64,000 nt of DNA from assembly GCA_963826165.1 (NCBI GenBank), contig CAWGWC010000018.1:62001-126000 (forward strand), given 5' to 3'. Position numbers and translations under genes: made by a program. Source of the DNA: JACVRW01 sp963826165. Its GTDB lineage: Bacteria; Actinomycetota; Thermoleophilia; Solirubrobacterales; Thermoleophilaceae. Every line of letters starts with the position of its first letter. Position 1 is the first letter of the stretch. Positions 55,464-63,390 of the stretch are shown here, one piece after another. The notes beneath the pieces were generated by a model that worked only from the letters and a program-made list of their open reading frames with translations, was not told where the DNA came from and searched no databases.

Positions 55464-56032
55464 CGGCGGCGAAGCAGGCGGCGCGCCGGCGGGCGGCGGA
55501 AGTTGGCCTGCCCCAGCGCTGCGTTGACCCCCACGAGCGAGACCTCGGCCAGAGCGTTGGCGGTACTCAGGATGGTGATCCCGCGCTTGAGCCGAGCCGC
55601 CGTCGCGGGCGTGTCCGGGGCCGGATGGTCTCCGTCGGCGAGCGGCACCGCCCCATCCGGAGCCTGGCGCGCGAACCGTATCCCGGCCGCAGCCGTGGCC
55701 GCGCCCGTTGCGACCACGGCGCCAATGGCCACATCCTTCGCCCGCGCGAGACTGCGCTCCCGGGGCGAAAGCAGCTCAGGGCGCGCCTCTCCGGCGCGCG
55801 CTCCGGCCCAGCCGCCCACGATGGCCAGCACCGAGAGTGAGTTGACCCAGGAGTAGTTGCGCCATGCCCGGTTCAGCACCTTGCCCCGTTCGGCCTCATC
55901 GCTGACCTCCGCCAGCGCAGGGTGCATGGCCAGGCGGCCGTAGAGGTTGCCGCCCAGAAGCGCCGCCATGCCGATGTCATGCGCCGCGCGACCGAGGCTG
56001 CTGACGGTGTCGGATTCGATGCTCAGCGCCAC
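55457..56032 (-). CDS. Hypothetical membrane-associated protein
   Basis: A 191-residue protein, GTG start 56032, with moderately hydrophobic stretches: VSSLGRAAHDIGMAALLGGN, SWVNSLSVLAIVGGWAG, VAIGAVVATGAATAAAGIRF and STANALAEVSLVGVNAAL. The C terminus is strongly basic (FRRPPARRLLRRRY). No family recognised. Its stop overlaps DUF2294 copy 1 on the other strand by seven bases. Upstream is a sigma gene on the same strand, 75 bases away. Confidence 0.65.
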   Translation of the reverse strand: MALSIESDTVSSLGRAAHDIGMAALLGGNLYGRLAMHPALAEVSDEAERGKVLNRAWRNYSWVNSLSVLAIVGGWAGARAGEARPELLSPRERSLARAKDVAIGAVVATGAATAAAGIRFARQAPDGAVPLADGDHPAPDTPATAARLKRGITILSTANALAEVSLVGVNAALGQANFRRPPARRLLRRRY

Positions 56033-56107
56033 GGTCGGACCTCAGTGTCGCGGTGGGTGCTGCTGGTGTCGTGTGGCTTCAAGTGGGGCTCCTTGTCTTC
56101 GGGCCGC

Positions 56108-57031
56108 TCAGGCCGCGTCGGCGGCCGCAGCCAGCTCTCGGATCCCGGCGAGCCGGTCGAGCGCGTCGCGCTCGATGCGCCGGACCCGCTCGGGCGACAC
56201 GCCCAGGCGCCGTCCCGTCTCGCGCAACGGCGTCGGCCCCGACCCGTCCATGCCGAAACGCAGCCGGATGACCTCTCTCTCCCGTTCGGGCAGGCGCTCG
56301 AGCGCGCTGTGCACCGCCTGCTCCCGCAGGCCGCTCTCGACCTCATCGAAAGGACTGCGCTCGTCGCTCGGAATCAGATCGCCGAGGCCGGCGCTCCCGT
56401 CCTCACCCACGGGACGGTCCAGGCTCGTCACGGTACGGCTGATCGCCCGGGTCTCACGAACCTCCGGCAGGCTCAGGTAGGCCTCACCGGCAATCTCCTC
56501 GTCGGATGGAACCCGACCGAGCCGGAGGGAGAGGTCACGCTCGGCGCGGAGGATGCTGCGCTCGCGCTGGCCGATGTGCACCGGGATGCGGATGGCCCGC
56601 CCTTGGTTGGCCAAGCCGCGCTGGATGGCCTGGCGGATCCAGAAGGTCGCGTAGGTGGAGAACTTGTAGCCGCGCCGCCAGTCGAACTTCTCGGTGGCCC
56701 GCACCAGCCCGAGCACGCCCTCCTGGACCAGATCGAGCAGTGAAAGCTCATACCCGCGGAACCGCTTCGCGAGCGAGACCACCAGCCGCAGGTTGGCGTT
56801 GATCATGCGCTCCTTGGCGTCGAGATCGCCCCGCTCGATGCGCTTGGCCAACTCGACCTCCTCGCTCGCGCTCAGCAGGTTGTGCCGCCGGATGTCGCGG
56901 AGAAACAGCTCGAGCCCGTCGCTGGTGTCCCCAGGGGAGGGCTCCTCCGGGGGCCGGGAAAGCCCCAGCAGGTCGTCTGCGCCGAGCTCGTCTTCGTTCA
57001 GCCTCAGAGGATCGGTGTGCCGCGGCTTCAT
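56108..57031 (-). CDS. RNA polymerase sigma factor, RpoD-like (group 2)
   Basis: A 307-residue sigma-70 factor: DGLELFLRDIRRHNLLSASE (region 1.2), MINANLRLVVSLAKRFRGYE, KFSTYATFWIRQAIQRGLAN, VPSDEEIAGEAYLSLPEV, and region 4 EREREVIRLRFGMDGSG, LGVSPERVRRIERDALDRL. It is a group 2 factor, close in design to the sigma gene at 46.4 kb but diverged in regions 1 and 3. ATG 57031. The first residues MKPRHTDPLRLNEDELGADD are acidic. Regulon unknown. Confidence 0.92.
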   Translation of the reverse strand: MKPRHTDPLRLNEDELGADDLLGLSRPPEEPSPGDTSDGLELFLRDIRRHNLLSASEEVELAKRIERGDLDAKERMINANLRLVVSLAKRFRGYELSLLDLVQEGVLGLVRATEKFDWRRGYKFSTYATFWIRQAIQRGLANQGRAIRIPVHIGQRERSILRAERDLSLRLGRVPSDEEIAGEAYLSLPEVRETRAISRTVTSLDRPVGEDGSAGLGDLIPSDERSPFDEVESGLREQAVHSALERLPEREREVIRLRFGMDGSGPTPLRETGRRLGVSPERVRRIERDALDRLAGIRELAAAADAA

Positions 57032-57076
57032 CCGGCCCGGCTACCCGACGGCCAGGAGGGGAAACGGGAGTTGCGC

Positions 57077-57361
57077 CTACTCCGCAGGGCGACGCTCCAC
57101 GGCCTTCAGCCGGGCCCGTTCGATCGGGCCGGCCTGAGAGGTGGCCGCGAGCTCCGGCTGCGGCTCGCCGGCGGCGTCCGCCTGAGACCCTACGAAGACG
57201 TCTTCTCCCCTGCGGGCAGCGGCGTGGACCACGCGCGCCAGCGCGGCTTCGCGAACGTACTGGGCGACGCTCACACCGTCGAGCGCGCACTCCCGTTCGA
57301 GCGCCTCCCACAGGTCTGCGCCGAAGCGCAAGGTGGTCTGGTGCATCTTCCGCCGTGTCAT
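57077..57361 (-). CDS. Ribbon-helix-helix (CopG-like) protein
   Basis: A 94-residue protein. The N terminus MTRRKMHQTTLRFGADLWEA LERE, followed by ALDGVSVAQYVREAALARVV, is a ribbon-helix-helix of the CopG/Arc type (basic beta strand, then two helices). The C-terminal half is low-complexity and Ala/Gln/Glu-rich. The upstream region has AGCGATATC direct repeats, a plausible operator. No toxin partner was found. ATG 57361; it is on the same strand as the sigma gene, 45 bases upstream of it. Confidence 0.75.
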   Translation of the reverse strand: MTRRKMHQTTLRFGADLWEALERECALDGVSVAQYVREAALARVVHAAARRGEDVFVGSQADAAGEPQPELAATSQAGPIERARLKAVERRPAE

Positions 57362-57369
57362 CTTCGTAA

Positions 57370-57396
57370 AGATTACTGGGAAACCGAAATCGTCAA
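57370..57396 (-). promoter_or_regulatory. Weak promoter of RHH gene
   Basis: Minus strand: TTGACG (57391-57396), 15-base spacer, TAATCT (57370-57375), about nine bases before ATG 57361. Short spacer and near-leaderless arrangement make this tentative. Confidence 0.4.
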
Positions 57397-57414
57397 CGCC
57401 ATCGGTGTATAGTC

Positions 57415-57435
57415 AGCGATATCTTTAGCGATATC
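57415..57435. repeat. Direct repeats AGCGATATC upstream of RHH and DUF2294 genes
   Basis: Two copies of AGCGATATC (57415-57423 and 57427-57435), exactly 12 bases apart, each containing the palindrome GATATC. A TATAGT box (57408-57413) facing DUF2294 copy 2 lies just before. Ribbon-helix-helix proteins bind short repeats in this way, and the RHH gene is 54 bases away. Role inferred. Confidence 0.55.
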
Positions 57436-57474
57436 GCAATCAGCACTGATGGCGTTTCCGAGCAGTCCGTCGTC

Positions 57475-57837
57475 TTGGGTGAGATCTCTCGCCGGATGGT
57501 TCAACTCATGCGCCAGCGGGCCGGTCGCGGGCCAACCGAGGCGCGGACGTACCCCGTGGGAGACAACGCCGTCGTGGTGCTGCTGGACGACGTTCTCACG
57601 CAGGCCGAGAAGACGCTCTGGGCCACCGGACGACACGAAACCGCAGAGGCCTACCGGCTTGCGGTCCTCCAAGCGGTCGAGCCCGAGATGCGCGAGATCG
57701 TCGTCGAAGCCACCGGGCGCGAGGTGCGGGCCACTCTTCACTCGATGAACCACGACCCCGATGTGGTGGCCGAGGTCTTCCTGCTCGTGCCCGACGGAGA
57801 ACACCCTCTGGCGGTTGACGGGTCCGGCGTCTCCTAG
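57475..57837 (+). CDS. DUF2294 family protein, copy 2
   Basis: A 120-residue DUF2294 protein: MVQLMRQRAGRGPTEARTY, LLDDVLTQAEKTLWATGRHE, IVVEATGREVRATLHSMNHD and VAEVFLLVPDG. It is clearly related to copy 1 (GRGPTKAKSY against GRGPTEARTY) but diverged. Start TTG 57475 or ATG 57496; TTG is taken because the first copy has about 15 residues before the conserved helix. Its stop overlaps the LigD-type gene as CTAG. A TATAGT -10-like box lies 62-67 bases upstream. Confidence 0.82.
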   Translation: MGEISRRMVQLMRQRAGRGPTEARTYPVGDNAVVVLLDDVLTQAEKTLWATGRHETAEAYRLAVLQAVEPEMREIVVEATGREVRATLHSMNHDPDVVAEVFLLVPDGEHPLAVDGSGVS

Positions 57838-58727
57838 CCGCCCGCGTTGAGCAGCGTATCCACGCGGCGCCGGGCCTTCGTGATGCCGCGGGCCTGGCGG
57901 TTCATGCCGGCCCAGGGATCGCCCTTGGCCTCCAGGCGCCGGATCACGTTGCGGACGGTCCAGCGGTCGGGGCGCAGGCGCGAGTCCGACAGCTCGTCCC
58001 AGGCGATCGGGGTGGCCACCGGAGCCCCGGGCCGGGGCCGCACGGCGTACGGCGGCACCGCGGTCTGGGCGTAGCGGTTGCGGGCCACGTCCACGAGGAT
58101 GCGCCCGCCGCGCTTCGCCTTCCGGAACTCGGTCGTGAGGTCGTCGGGATGACGCAGCGCGAGCACGCCGGCGGCCGCGCGAGCGAAGTCGCCCACCTCG
58201 TCGAAGCTCCCCCGCCGGCGCAGTGGCGTCCATACGTGGATGCCCTTGGAGCCGGTGACCTGAGCGAACGGTGTGAAGCCGAGCTCCTCGAGCAGGTCGC
58301 CGGTCCAGCGCGCGGCGCGGCGCACCGCGGGGAAGTCGGTGCCCGGGGCGGGATCGAGATCGAACACGAGCCGGTCCGGCTGCTCGATGCGGTCCGAGCG
58401 GGACAGCCACACGTGGGGCGTGATGCAGTTCTGGCCCACGAGGTAGACGAGCGTGTCCGCCTTGTCGACGGTCAGCTGGCTCAGTGTGCCCCCGGCCTTG
58501 TGCACCTCCACGCGCCGGATCCAGTCGGGGAAGTAGTCGGGCACGTCCTTGTGGAAGAACCCCTTGCCCTCGATCCCGTCGGGGAAGCGCTGCATGCTCA
58601 CCGGCCGTCCCTTGACGTGAGGCAGCATCCATTCCGCCACGCGCTCGTAGTAGGCGGCCAGGTCGCCCTTGGTCACCCCGTCGCCGGGAAACAGGACCTT
58701 GTCGGGATGGGTGATCTTCACGTCCAT
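57834..58727 (-). CDS. LigD polymerase-domain protein (DNA primase/polymerase type)
   Basis: A 297-residue stand-alone archaeo-eukaryotic primase-fold domain of LigD: MDVKITHPDKVLFPGDGVTK, GDLAAYYERVAEWMLPHVKG, then GKGFFHKDVPDYFPDWI, PDRLVFDLDPAPGTDFP (metal aspartates) and TPFAQVTGSKGIHVWTPLR. It adds nucleotides at DNA ends in non-homologous end joining. The ligase and nuclease domains of full LigD are not attached, and no ku gene lies in the window. ATG 58727 starts ten bases after the cation exporter stop. Stop overlaps DUF2294 copy 2. Confidence 0.9.
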   Translation of the reverse strand: MDVKITHPDKVLFPGDGVTKGDLAAYYERVAEWMLPHVKGRPVSMQRFPDGIEGKGFFHKDVPDYFPDWIRRVEVHKAGGTLSQLTVDKADTLVYLVGQNCITPHVWLSRSDRIEQPDRLVFDLDPAPGTDFPAVRRAARWTGDLLEELGFTPFAQVTGSKGIHVWTPLRRRGSFDEVGDFARAAAGVLALRHPDDLTTEFRKAKRGGRILVDVARNRYAQTAVPPYAVRPRPGAPVATPIAWDELSDSRLRPDRWTVRNVIRRLEAKGDPWAGMNRQARGITKARRRVDTLLNAGG

Positions 58728-58737
58728 CGCGGGAAGC

Positions 58738-59667
58738 TCAGGACCGGGTTCGGCGTTCGAGCGGGGCGATCGACAGCGGGCCCTCGTGCAGCGCCTCGAC
58801 CTGCAGCGTCGAGTGGGTGATGCCGAAGCGCTCGTGCAGCATCTCGGCCAGCCGGCGGCGATGGGCCTGGGTGTCGCAGCCGGGGCGGACGGTGACGTGT
58901 GCGGAGAGCGCGGGGAAGCCGGAGGTGACCTCCCACACGTGCAGGTCGTGCACCTCGACCACGTGGTCCTCGCCCGCGAGAGCGGTGCCGATCTCGTCCG
59001 GATCGAGGTCACGGGGGGCGGCCTCCAGCAGCACCCGCCCGGAGTCGCGCAGGAGGCCGAAGCCGGAGTAGAGCATCAGACCCGCCACCATCAGCGCCGC
59101 GATGCCGTCCGCGCGCGAGAAGCCGGTCAGCAGGACCACCGCGCCGGCGACGGCGGTGGCCACGAAGGCAAACAGGTCGTTGAGAACGTGCTGGAACGCG
59201 CCCTCGACGTTGAGGCTGCGGCGGTTGGCCCCCGAAAGGATCATCGTGGCCAGCAGGTTCACGCCGATGCCCACCACGGCGACCACCAGCACCGCGGCAC
59301 CCTCCACCTCGGGAGGGCTGATCAGCCGGCGCACGCCCTCGAAGACGATCACCGCGCCCAGTGCCACCAGCGTCGCGCCGTTGAGCTGGGCCGACAGGAT
59401 CTCGGCCCGCCGCCACCCGAACGTGAAGCCGCCCTGCGCGGGCCGCCGGGCGATGTGGGCTGCGAACAGAGCGAGCGCGATGGCCCCGGCGTCGGTGAGC
59501 ATGTGCGCCGCGTCCGAGAGCAGAGCCAGCGAGGACGCCAGCAGGCCCACCACGACCTCCACTGCCATGAAGACCACGATCAGGACCAGCGCGGCCGTCA
59601 GCCGGCGCGAGTCGCCGGTCTGGGACGGACCGCCGTGCGCGTGTCCATGGTGGTGTGCGTGCGCCAT
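58738..59667 (-). CDS. Cation diffusion facilitator (CDF) family transporter
   Basis: A 309-residue CDF exporter with a His-rich start (MAHAHHHGHAHGG) likely to bind zinc. Six membrane helices follow, with the metal-binding residues in DAAHMLTDAGAIAL (helix 2) and HVLNDLFAFVATAV (helix 5, His-x3-Asp). The C-terminal cytosolic domain has VHDLHVWEVTSGFPALSAHV, where the conserved His residues help metal control. It exports zinc or similar ions. ATG 59667 is chosen because the His-rich tail starts there. LigD-type gene follows at 10 bases. Confidence 0.93.
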   Translation of the reverse strand: MAHAHHHGHAHGGPSQTGDSRRLTAALVLIVVFMAVEVVVGLLASSLALLSDAAHMLTDAGAIALALFAAHIARRPAQGGFTFGWRRAEILSAQLNGATLVALGAVIVFEGVRRLISPPEVEGAAVLVVAVVGIGVNLLATMILSGANRRSLNVEGAFQHVLNDLFAFVATAVAGAVVLLTGFSRADGIAALMVAGLMLYSGFGLLRDSGRVLLEAAPRDLDPDEIGTALAGEDHVVEVHDLHVWEVTSGFPALSAHVTVRPGCDTQAHRRRLAEMLHERFGITHSTLQVEALHEGPLSIAPLERRTRS

Positions 59668-59726
59668 CACCGATGATGGTCGCACGCGCGCTTTTCCGCC
59701 GCCCAGGCCGTGGGTAGCGGAAGCGT

Positions 59727-60788
59727 ATGCGAGTCATCGTGGTGGGCGCGACCGGGAACCTGGGCACGAGCGTGTTGCGGTCGCTGGCCGCCGAGCCGGC
59801 GGTGGAGTCCGTGGTGGGAGTGAGCCGCCGGCCGCCGGGGGACGCGTTCGACGCCTTCGACAAGGCCGAGTGGCGACAGGCCGACGTCGCCCGCGGCCCG
59901 CTCAGGCCGCTGTTCGACGGTGCCGACGCGGTCATTCATCTCGCCTGGCTGATCCAGCCCGGCCGGGACATGGCCACCCTCCGCGCCGTGAACGTGGAGG
60001 GCAGCGCGCGCGTCTTCCGCGCCGCAGCGGACGCGGGCGTGCGCACCCTTCTCTACGCCTCATCGGTCGGCGCCTACGCGACCGGCCCGAAGGATCACCG
60101 CGTGGACGAGAGCTGGCCCACCACCGGTATCCCGACGTCGTCCTACTCGCGCCACAAGGTCGAGGTCGAGCGGCTGCTCGACCGCTTCGAGTCCGAGCAG
60201 CCCGAGGTCCGCACGGTCCGGTTGCGCCCAGGGCTCGTGTTCAAGTATGAGGCCGGCTCGGAGATCCGCCGCCTGTTCGCCGGACCGCTCCTGCCCGGCT
60301 TCCTGCTGCGGCCGCAACTGATACCGGTGGTGCCGGACACGCCGCGACTGCGCTTCCAGGCCGTTCACTCATACGACGTGGGCGAAGCGTTCCGGCTCGC
60401 GCTGGTGAGCGATGCCCGCGGCCCGTTCAACGTGGCGGCCGATCCGGTACTTGATCCGCCCGAGCTAGGAAAGCTGCTGGGAGCGCGCCCGGTCCCCACC
60501 CCGGAGCGGCTGCTGCGCGGAGCCGCTGCCCTGAGCTTCCGGCTGCACCTGCAGCCGAGCGAGCCGGGCTGGCTGGACATCGCCTTCGGCGTGCCGCTCA
60601 TGGACACCGGGCGCGCTCGCGCCGAGCTGGGATGGCGGCCGGAGCGAAGCTCCACCCGGGCCCTGAGCGAGCTGCTTGACGGCATTCGCGACGGTGCGGG
60701 GCTCGACACGCCGCCACTCGAGCCCGGTGGCGCCGGGCCCGCCCGCAGCCGCGAGTTCGCGAGCGGCGTGGGCTCGCGGACGGGCTAG
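59727..60788 (+). CDS. NAD-dependent epimerase/dehydratase (extended SDR)
   Basis: A 353-residue extended SDR protein. The cofactor motif is VIVVGATGNLGTSVL, with DGADAVIHLAWL and the catalytic SSYSRHKVEVERLL containing Tyr and Lys of the YxxxK pair. The Ser in ASSVGAY completes the triad. The C-terminal half is a substrate domain ending near ARAELGWRPERSSTRALSEL. It may act on a nucleotide sugar. It is divergent from the CDF exporter with 59 bases between. Not linked to neighbours functionally. Confidence 0.88.
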   Translation: MRVIVVGATGNLGTSVLRSLAAEPAVESVVGVSRRPPGDAFDAFDKAEWRQADVARGPLRPLFDGADAVIHLAWLIQPGRDMATLRAVNVEGSARVFRAAADAGVRTLLYASSVGAYATGPKDHRVDESWPTTGIPTSSYSRHKVEVERLLDRFESEQPEVRTVRLRPGLVFKYEAGSEIRRLFAGPLLPGFLLRPQLIPVVPDTPRLRFQAVHSYDVGEAFRLALVSDARGPFNVAADPVLDPPELGKLLGARPVPTPERLLRGAAALSFRLHLQPSEPGWLDIAFGVPLMDTGRARAELGWRPERSSTRALSELLDGIRDGAGLDTPPLEPGGAGPARSREFASGVGSRTG

Positions 60789-60791
60789 CGG

Positions 60792-61514
60792 CTAGGGCGC
60801 CGGGGTCGTCTCCCCGGGCGTGCCGGTGGAAGGAGCCGGCTGACTGGGCACCGGCTCCGTGGGCGGAGGCTCGCTTGGCTGCGTGGGCTCGGCCGGGGTC
60901 GGCTCCGGTGTGGTCTCGGGCTCGGTCTGATCCGGCGTGGTCTGCGGGCGCTCCTCACCGGAGGGCGTCGTCTGTTCTTGCTGCCGGTCGGCGTCGTCCT
61001 TCTTCTTCGACCCGCCCAGCCCGAACGTCGTTCGCTGCTCTCCGCCGCCAATCGAATCGCCGGCGATGAGCTCTCCGGCCGTGATGGTGACCACCGCGAT
61101 CGCGAAGGCCAGGGCGGCGGTGAGGGCCACGACGCGGACGGCGATGCGCCCTGACCGCTCGGGGGCGCGCGACGACGGCTGACGGTAGATGCGCACCGGC
61201 GGATCGGAGCCGTTGGAGGGCCGCGTGGGGGGCAGCGACCGGCCAGGTGCGTCGGCCGGCACGCGCTCCGCCGGCCGGACGGTCGCGCGGTCGCTCGTCC
61301 AGGCTCGCGCGATCTTCTCGGTGGGGCGGTGGAGCGCCTCGCTCAGCAGCGTCACCAGCACAGGCGTGACCGCCGCGGCAAGCCAGGTGCCGGCGATCCA
61401 GAGCTGCGAGGTGACGGCGGCCGCCGAAGCCGAGGCGGCGCTCGCGATCACGAGCGTCCTGACGTTGAGCCGGCGCTCCTCCTCGCGCTCAAGTGTGCGC
61501 GGGGTCGAAGCCAT
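60792..61514 (-). CDS. Hypothetical membrane protein with Pro/Thr/Glu-rich tail
   Basis: A 240-residue protein of low informational content: an N-terminal pair of hydrophobic segments (LVIASAASASAAAVTSQLWI, then GTWLAAAVTPVLVTLLSEAL), a positively charged linker, another hydrophobic segment (VRVVALTAALAFAIAVVTIT) and a long tail made mainly of Pro, Thr, Glu and Gln (SGEERPQTTPDQTEPETTPE). Such tails project through the cell wall. No family recognised. ATG 61514. Confidence 0.6.
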   Translation of the reverse strand: MASTPRTLEREEERRLNVRTLVIASAASASAAAVTSQLWIAGTWLAAAVTPVLVTLLSEALHRPTEKIARAWTSDRATVRPAERVPADAPGRSLPPTRPSNGSDPPVRIYRQPSSRAPERSGRIAVRVVALTAALAFAIAVVTITAGELIAGDSIGGGEQRTTFGLGGSKKKDDADRQQEQTTPSGEERPQTTPDQTEPETTPEPTPAEPTQPSEPPPTEPVPSQPAPSTGTPGETTPAP

Positions 61515-61548
61515 CCGCTCGCACGATAACGAGCCCTTCGCGCCGGTC

Positions 61549-61965
61549 CTAGTCGACAGCAGCGAGCATGACCAGGACCACGCCCGAGTGCGCCGTCCAG
61601 GCGATGGTCCGCACCCACGAGCCGGCCACTAGCGCCGGCACGCCCTCGGGCGAAAGCCTGCCGTGCTGAGGGATCTGAATCAGCATCGTGGACAGCCAGG
61701 TCGCGGCGGCCAGGCCGGCGCCGGCGGCGGCGAGGGCGAGGCCCACTCCGGCCGGTCGCTCGAACAGCAGCGCGAACGAGGTCAGCAGCTCGATCGCCAT
61801 CGGCGGCAGCACCACGAACGTGGTCAGGCGCGAGTGCCCGTCGTGGTAGGCGCTGAAACGGTCGTCGCCTACCGCCGCGAACAGCGGGTAGTGGACCACC
61901 TGCACGAACCAGGTCAGCCCGGTCATGAACAACGTGGCGGCGGCGTTGGCCAGGAGCAGGGCCAT
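61549..61965 (-). CDS. Small multi-pass membrane protein
   Basis: A 138-residue protein with four hydrophobic segments (ALLLANAAATLFMTGLTWFV, LTTFVVLPPMAIELLTSFAL, GVGLALAAAGAGLAAATWLS, IAWTAHSGVVLVMLAAVD). Conserved-looking pieces are VVHYPLFAAVGDDRFSAYHD, SRLTTFVVLPPMAIELL and a middle STMLIQIPQHGRLS, similar to uncharacterised small membrane proteins in several phyla. ATG 61965. Two genes on this strand flank it; no function can be given. Confidence 0.65.
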   Translation of the reverse strand: MALLLANAAATLFMTGLTWFVQVVHYPLFAAVGDDRFSAYHDGHSRLTTFVVLPPMAIELLTSFALLFERPAGVGLALAAAGAGLAAATWLSTMLIQIPQHGRLSPEGVPALVAGSWVRTIAWTAHSGVVLVMLAAVD

Positions 61966-61997
61966 CGCCGCGAGTATGGCCGTTAGGCTGCGGGCCG

Positions 61998-63362
61998 ATG
62001 GCCGCGCAGCAGACCCACGACGTCGATGTCGTGGTGGTGGGCGCGGGATTCGCGGGCCTTGCCGCGGCCCGGGAGCTCACGGCGCGGGGAGCCTCGGTGA
62101 TCGTGCTGGAGGCGCGCGATCGCGTGGGCGGGCGGGTGCTCAACCACTCCATCGGCGGGGGCAAGGTCGTGGAGGTCGGCGCGCAGTGGATCGGGCCGAC
62201 CCAGGACCGGCTCGCCGCGCTGGCCGAGGACACCGGCGTCGCCACCTTTCCCACACACGGAGAGGGCTTCAACCTGCTCGAGTACCGCGGCCGTCTGCGC
62301 CGCTACCGAGGCTCGATTCCCCGAATCAACCCGGTGGTTCTGCTGGACGTGGAACGGGCGCAGCGAAAGCTCGACCGGCTCGCGCGCGGCGTGCCGCTGC
62401 AGGCACCGTGGGAGGCCGCTCGCGCGACGCGGCTCGACGGGCAGACGGTGGCCACCTGGATGCGCCACAACCTCGCCACCAAGGCGGGGCGGATGCTCCT
62501 GGAGCTGGGCATCGAGTCCGTGTGGGCCGCTCAGCCCGAGGACGTCTCGCTGCTGCACGTGCTCTTCTACATCCACTCCGCCGGCGGTCTCAGCCGGCTG
62601 TTCGACACCGAGGGTGGAGCGCAGCAGGACCGCTTCGTGGGCGGCTCGCAGCTCGTGGCCGTGCGGCTGGCTGCCGGTCTGGGCGAGGAGCGGCTCGTGC
62701 TCTCCGCCCCCGCCCGCCGGATCGAGCATGGCGACGACGGGGTTACGGTGCACGCCGACGGCGTGGTGGCCCGCGGCCGACGGGCGATCGTGGCCATCGC
62801 CCCGACGCTGGCGGGCCGCATCGCCTACGGCCCGCCGCTCCCGGGCTACCGCGACCAGCTCACGCAGCGCATGCCGCTGGGGACGGTGGCCAAGTGCATG
62901 GCGCTGTACGAGGAGCCCTTCTGGCGCGACGAGGGGCTGTCGGGCCAGGGATTGAGCGACACCGGGCCGGTCAAGCTGACCTTCGACAACTCACCTCCGG
63001 ACGGCTCGCCCGGCGTGCTGCTCGGCTTCCTCGAGGGACGCCAGGCGCGCGAGCTCGGGCGACTGCCGGCCGACGAACGGCGTGCGGCGGTGGTGGACTG
63101 CTTCGCCCGCCTCTACGGCCCGCGGGCGGCACGGCCGGCGGGCTACGTCGAGCGCCTGTGGGCGGAGGAGGAGTGGTCGAGGGGCTGTTACGGCTGCCAC
63201 CTGCCGACCGGCGCATGGACGGCGTACGGGCCCGCGCTGCGCGAACCGGTCGGCCCCCTGCACTGGGCGGGCGCCGAGTACGCCACCGTCTGGAACGGCT
63301 ACATGGACGGCGCGATCCGGTCGGGCGAGCACTCCGCCCGCGAGGCGCTCGACCGCCTCTAG
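61998..63362 (+). CDS. Flavin monoamine oxidase family protein
   Basis: A 454-residue FAD-dependent amine oxidase. The dinucleotide motif is VVVVGAGFAGLAAARELTAR, then VIVLEARDRVGGRVLNHSIG and GAQWIGPTQDRLAALAE, a monoamine-oxidase-type pattern. The C-terminal part shows GPLHWAGAEYATVWNGYMDG, the second FAD contact, followed by AIRSGEHSAREALD. CYGCHLPTGAWTAYG is the aromatic-cage region. It oxidises a primary amine to an aldehyde; substrate unknown. ATG 61998. Confidence 0.94.
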   Translation: MAAQQTHDVDVVVVGAGFAGLAAARELTARGASVIVLEARDRVGGRVLNHSIGGGKVVEVGAQWIGPTQDRLAALAEDTGVATFPTHGEGFNLLEYRGRLRRYRGSIPRINPVVLLDVERAQRKLDRLARGVPLQAPWEAARATRLDGQTVATWMRHNLATKAGRMLLELGIESVWAAQPEDVSLLHVLFYIHSAGGLSRLFDTEGGAQQDRFVGGSQLVAVRLAAGLGEERLVLSAPARRIEHGDDGVTVHADGVVARGRRAIVAIAPTLAGRIAYGPPLPGYRDQLTQRMPLGTVAKCMALYEEPFWRDEGLSGQGLSDTGPVKLTFDNSPPDGSPGVLLGFLEGRQARELGRLPADERRAAVVDCFARLYGPRAARPAGYVERLWAEEEWSRGCYGCHLPTGAWTAYGPALREPVGPLHWAGAEYATVWNGYMDGAIRSGEHSAREALDRL

Positions 63363-63390
63363 GCCCACGGCTCGGGATCGAGCGCACCGG

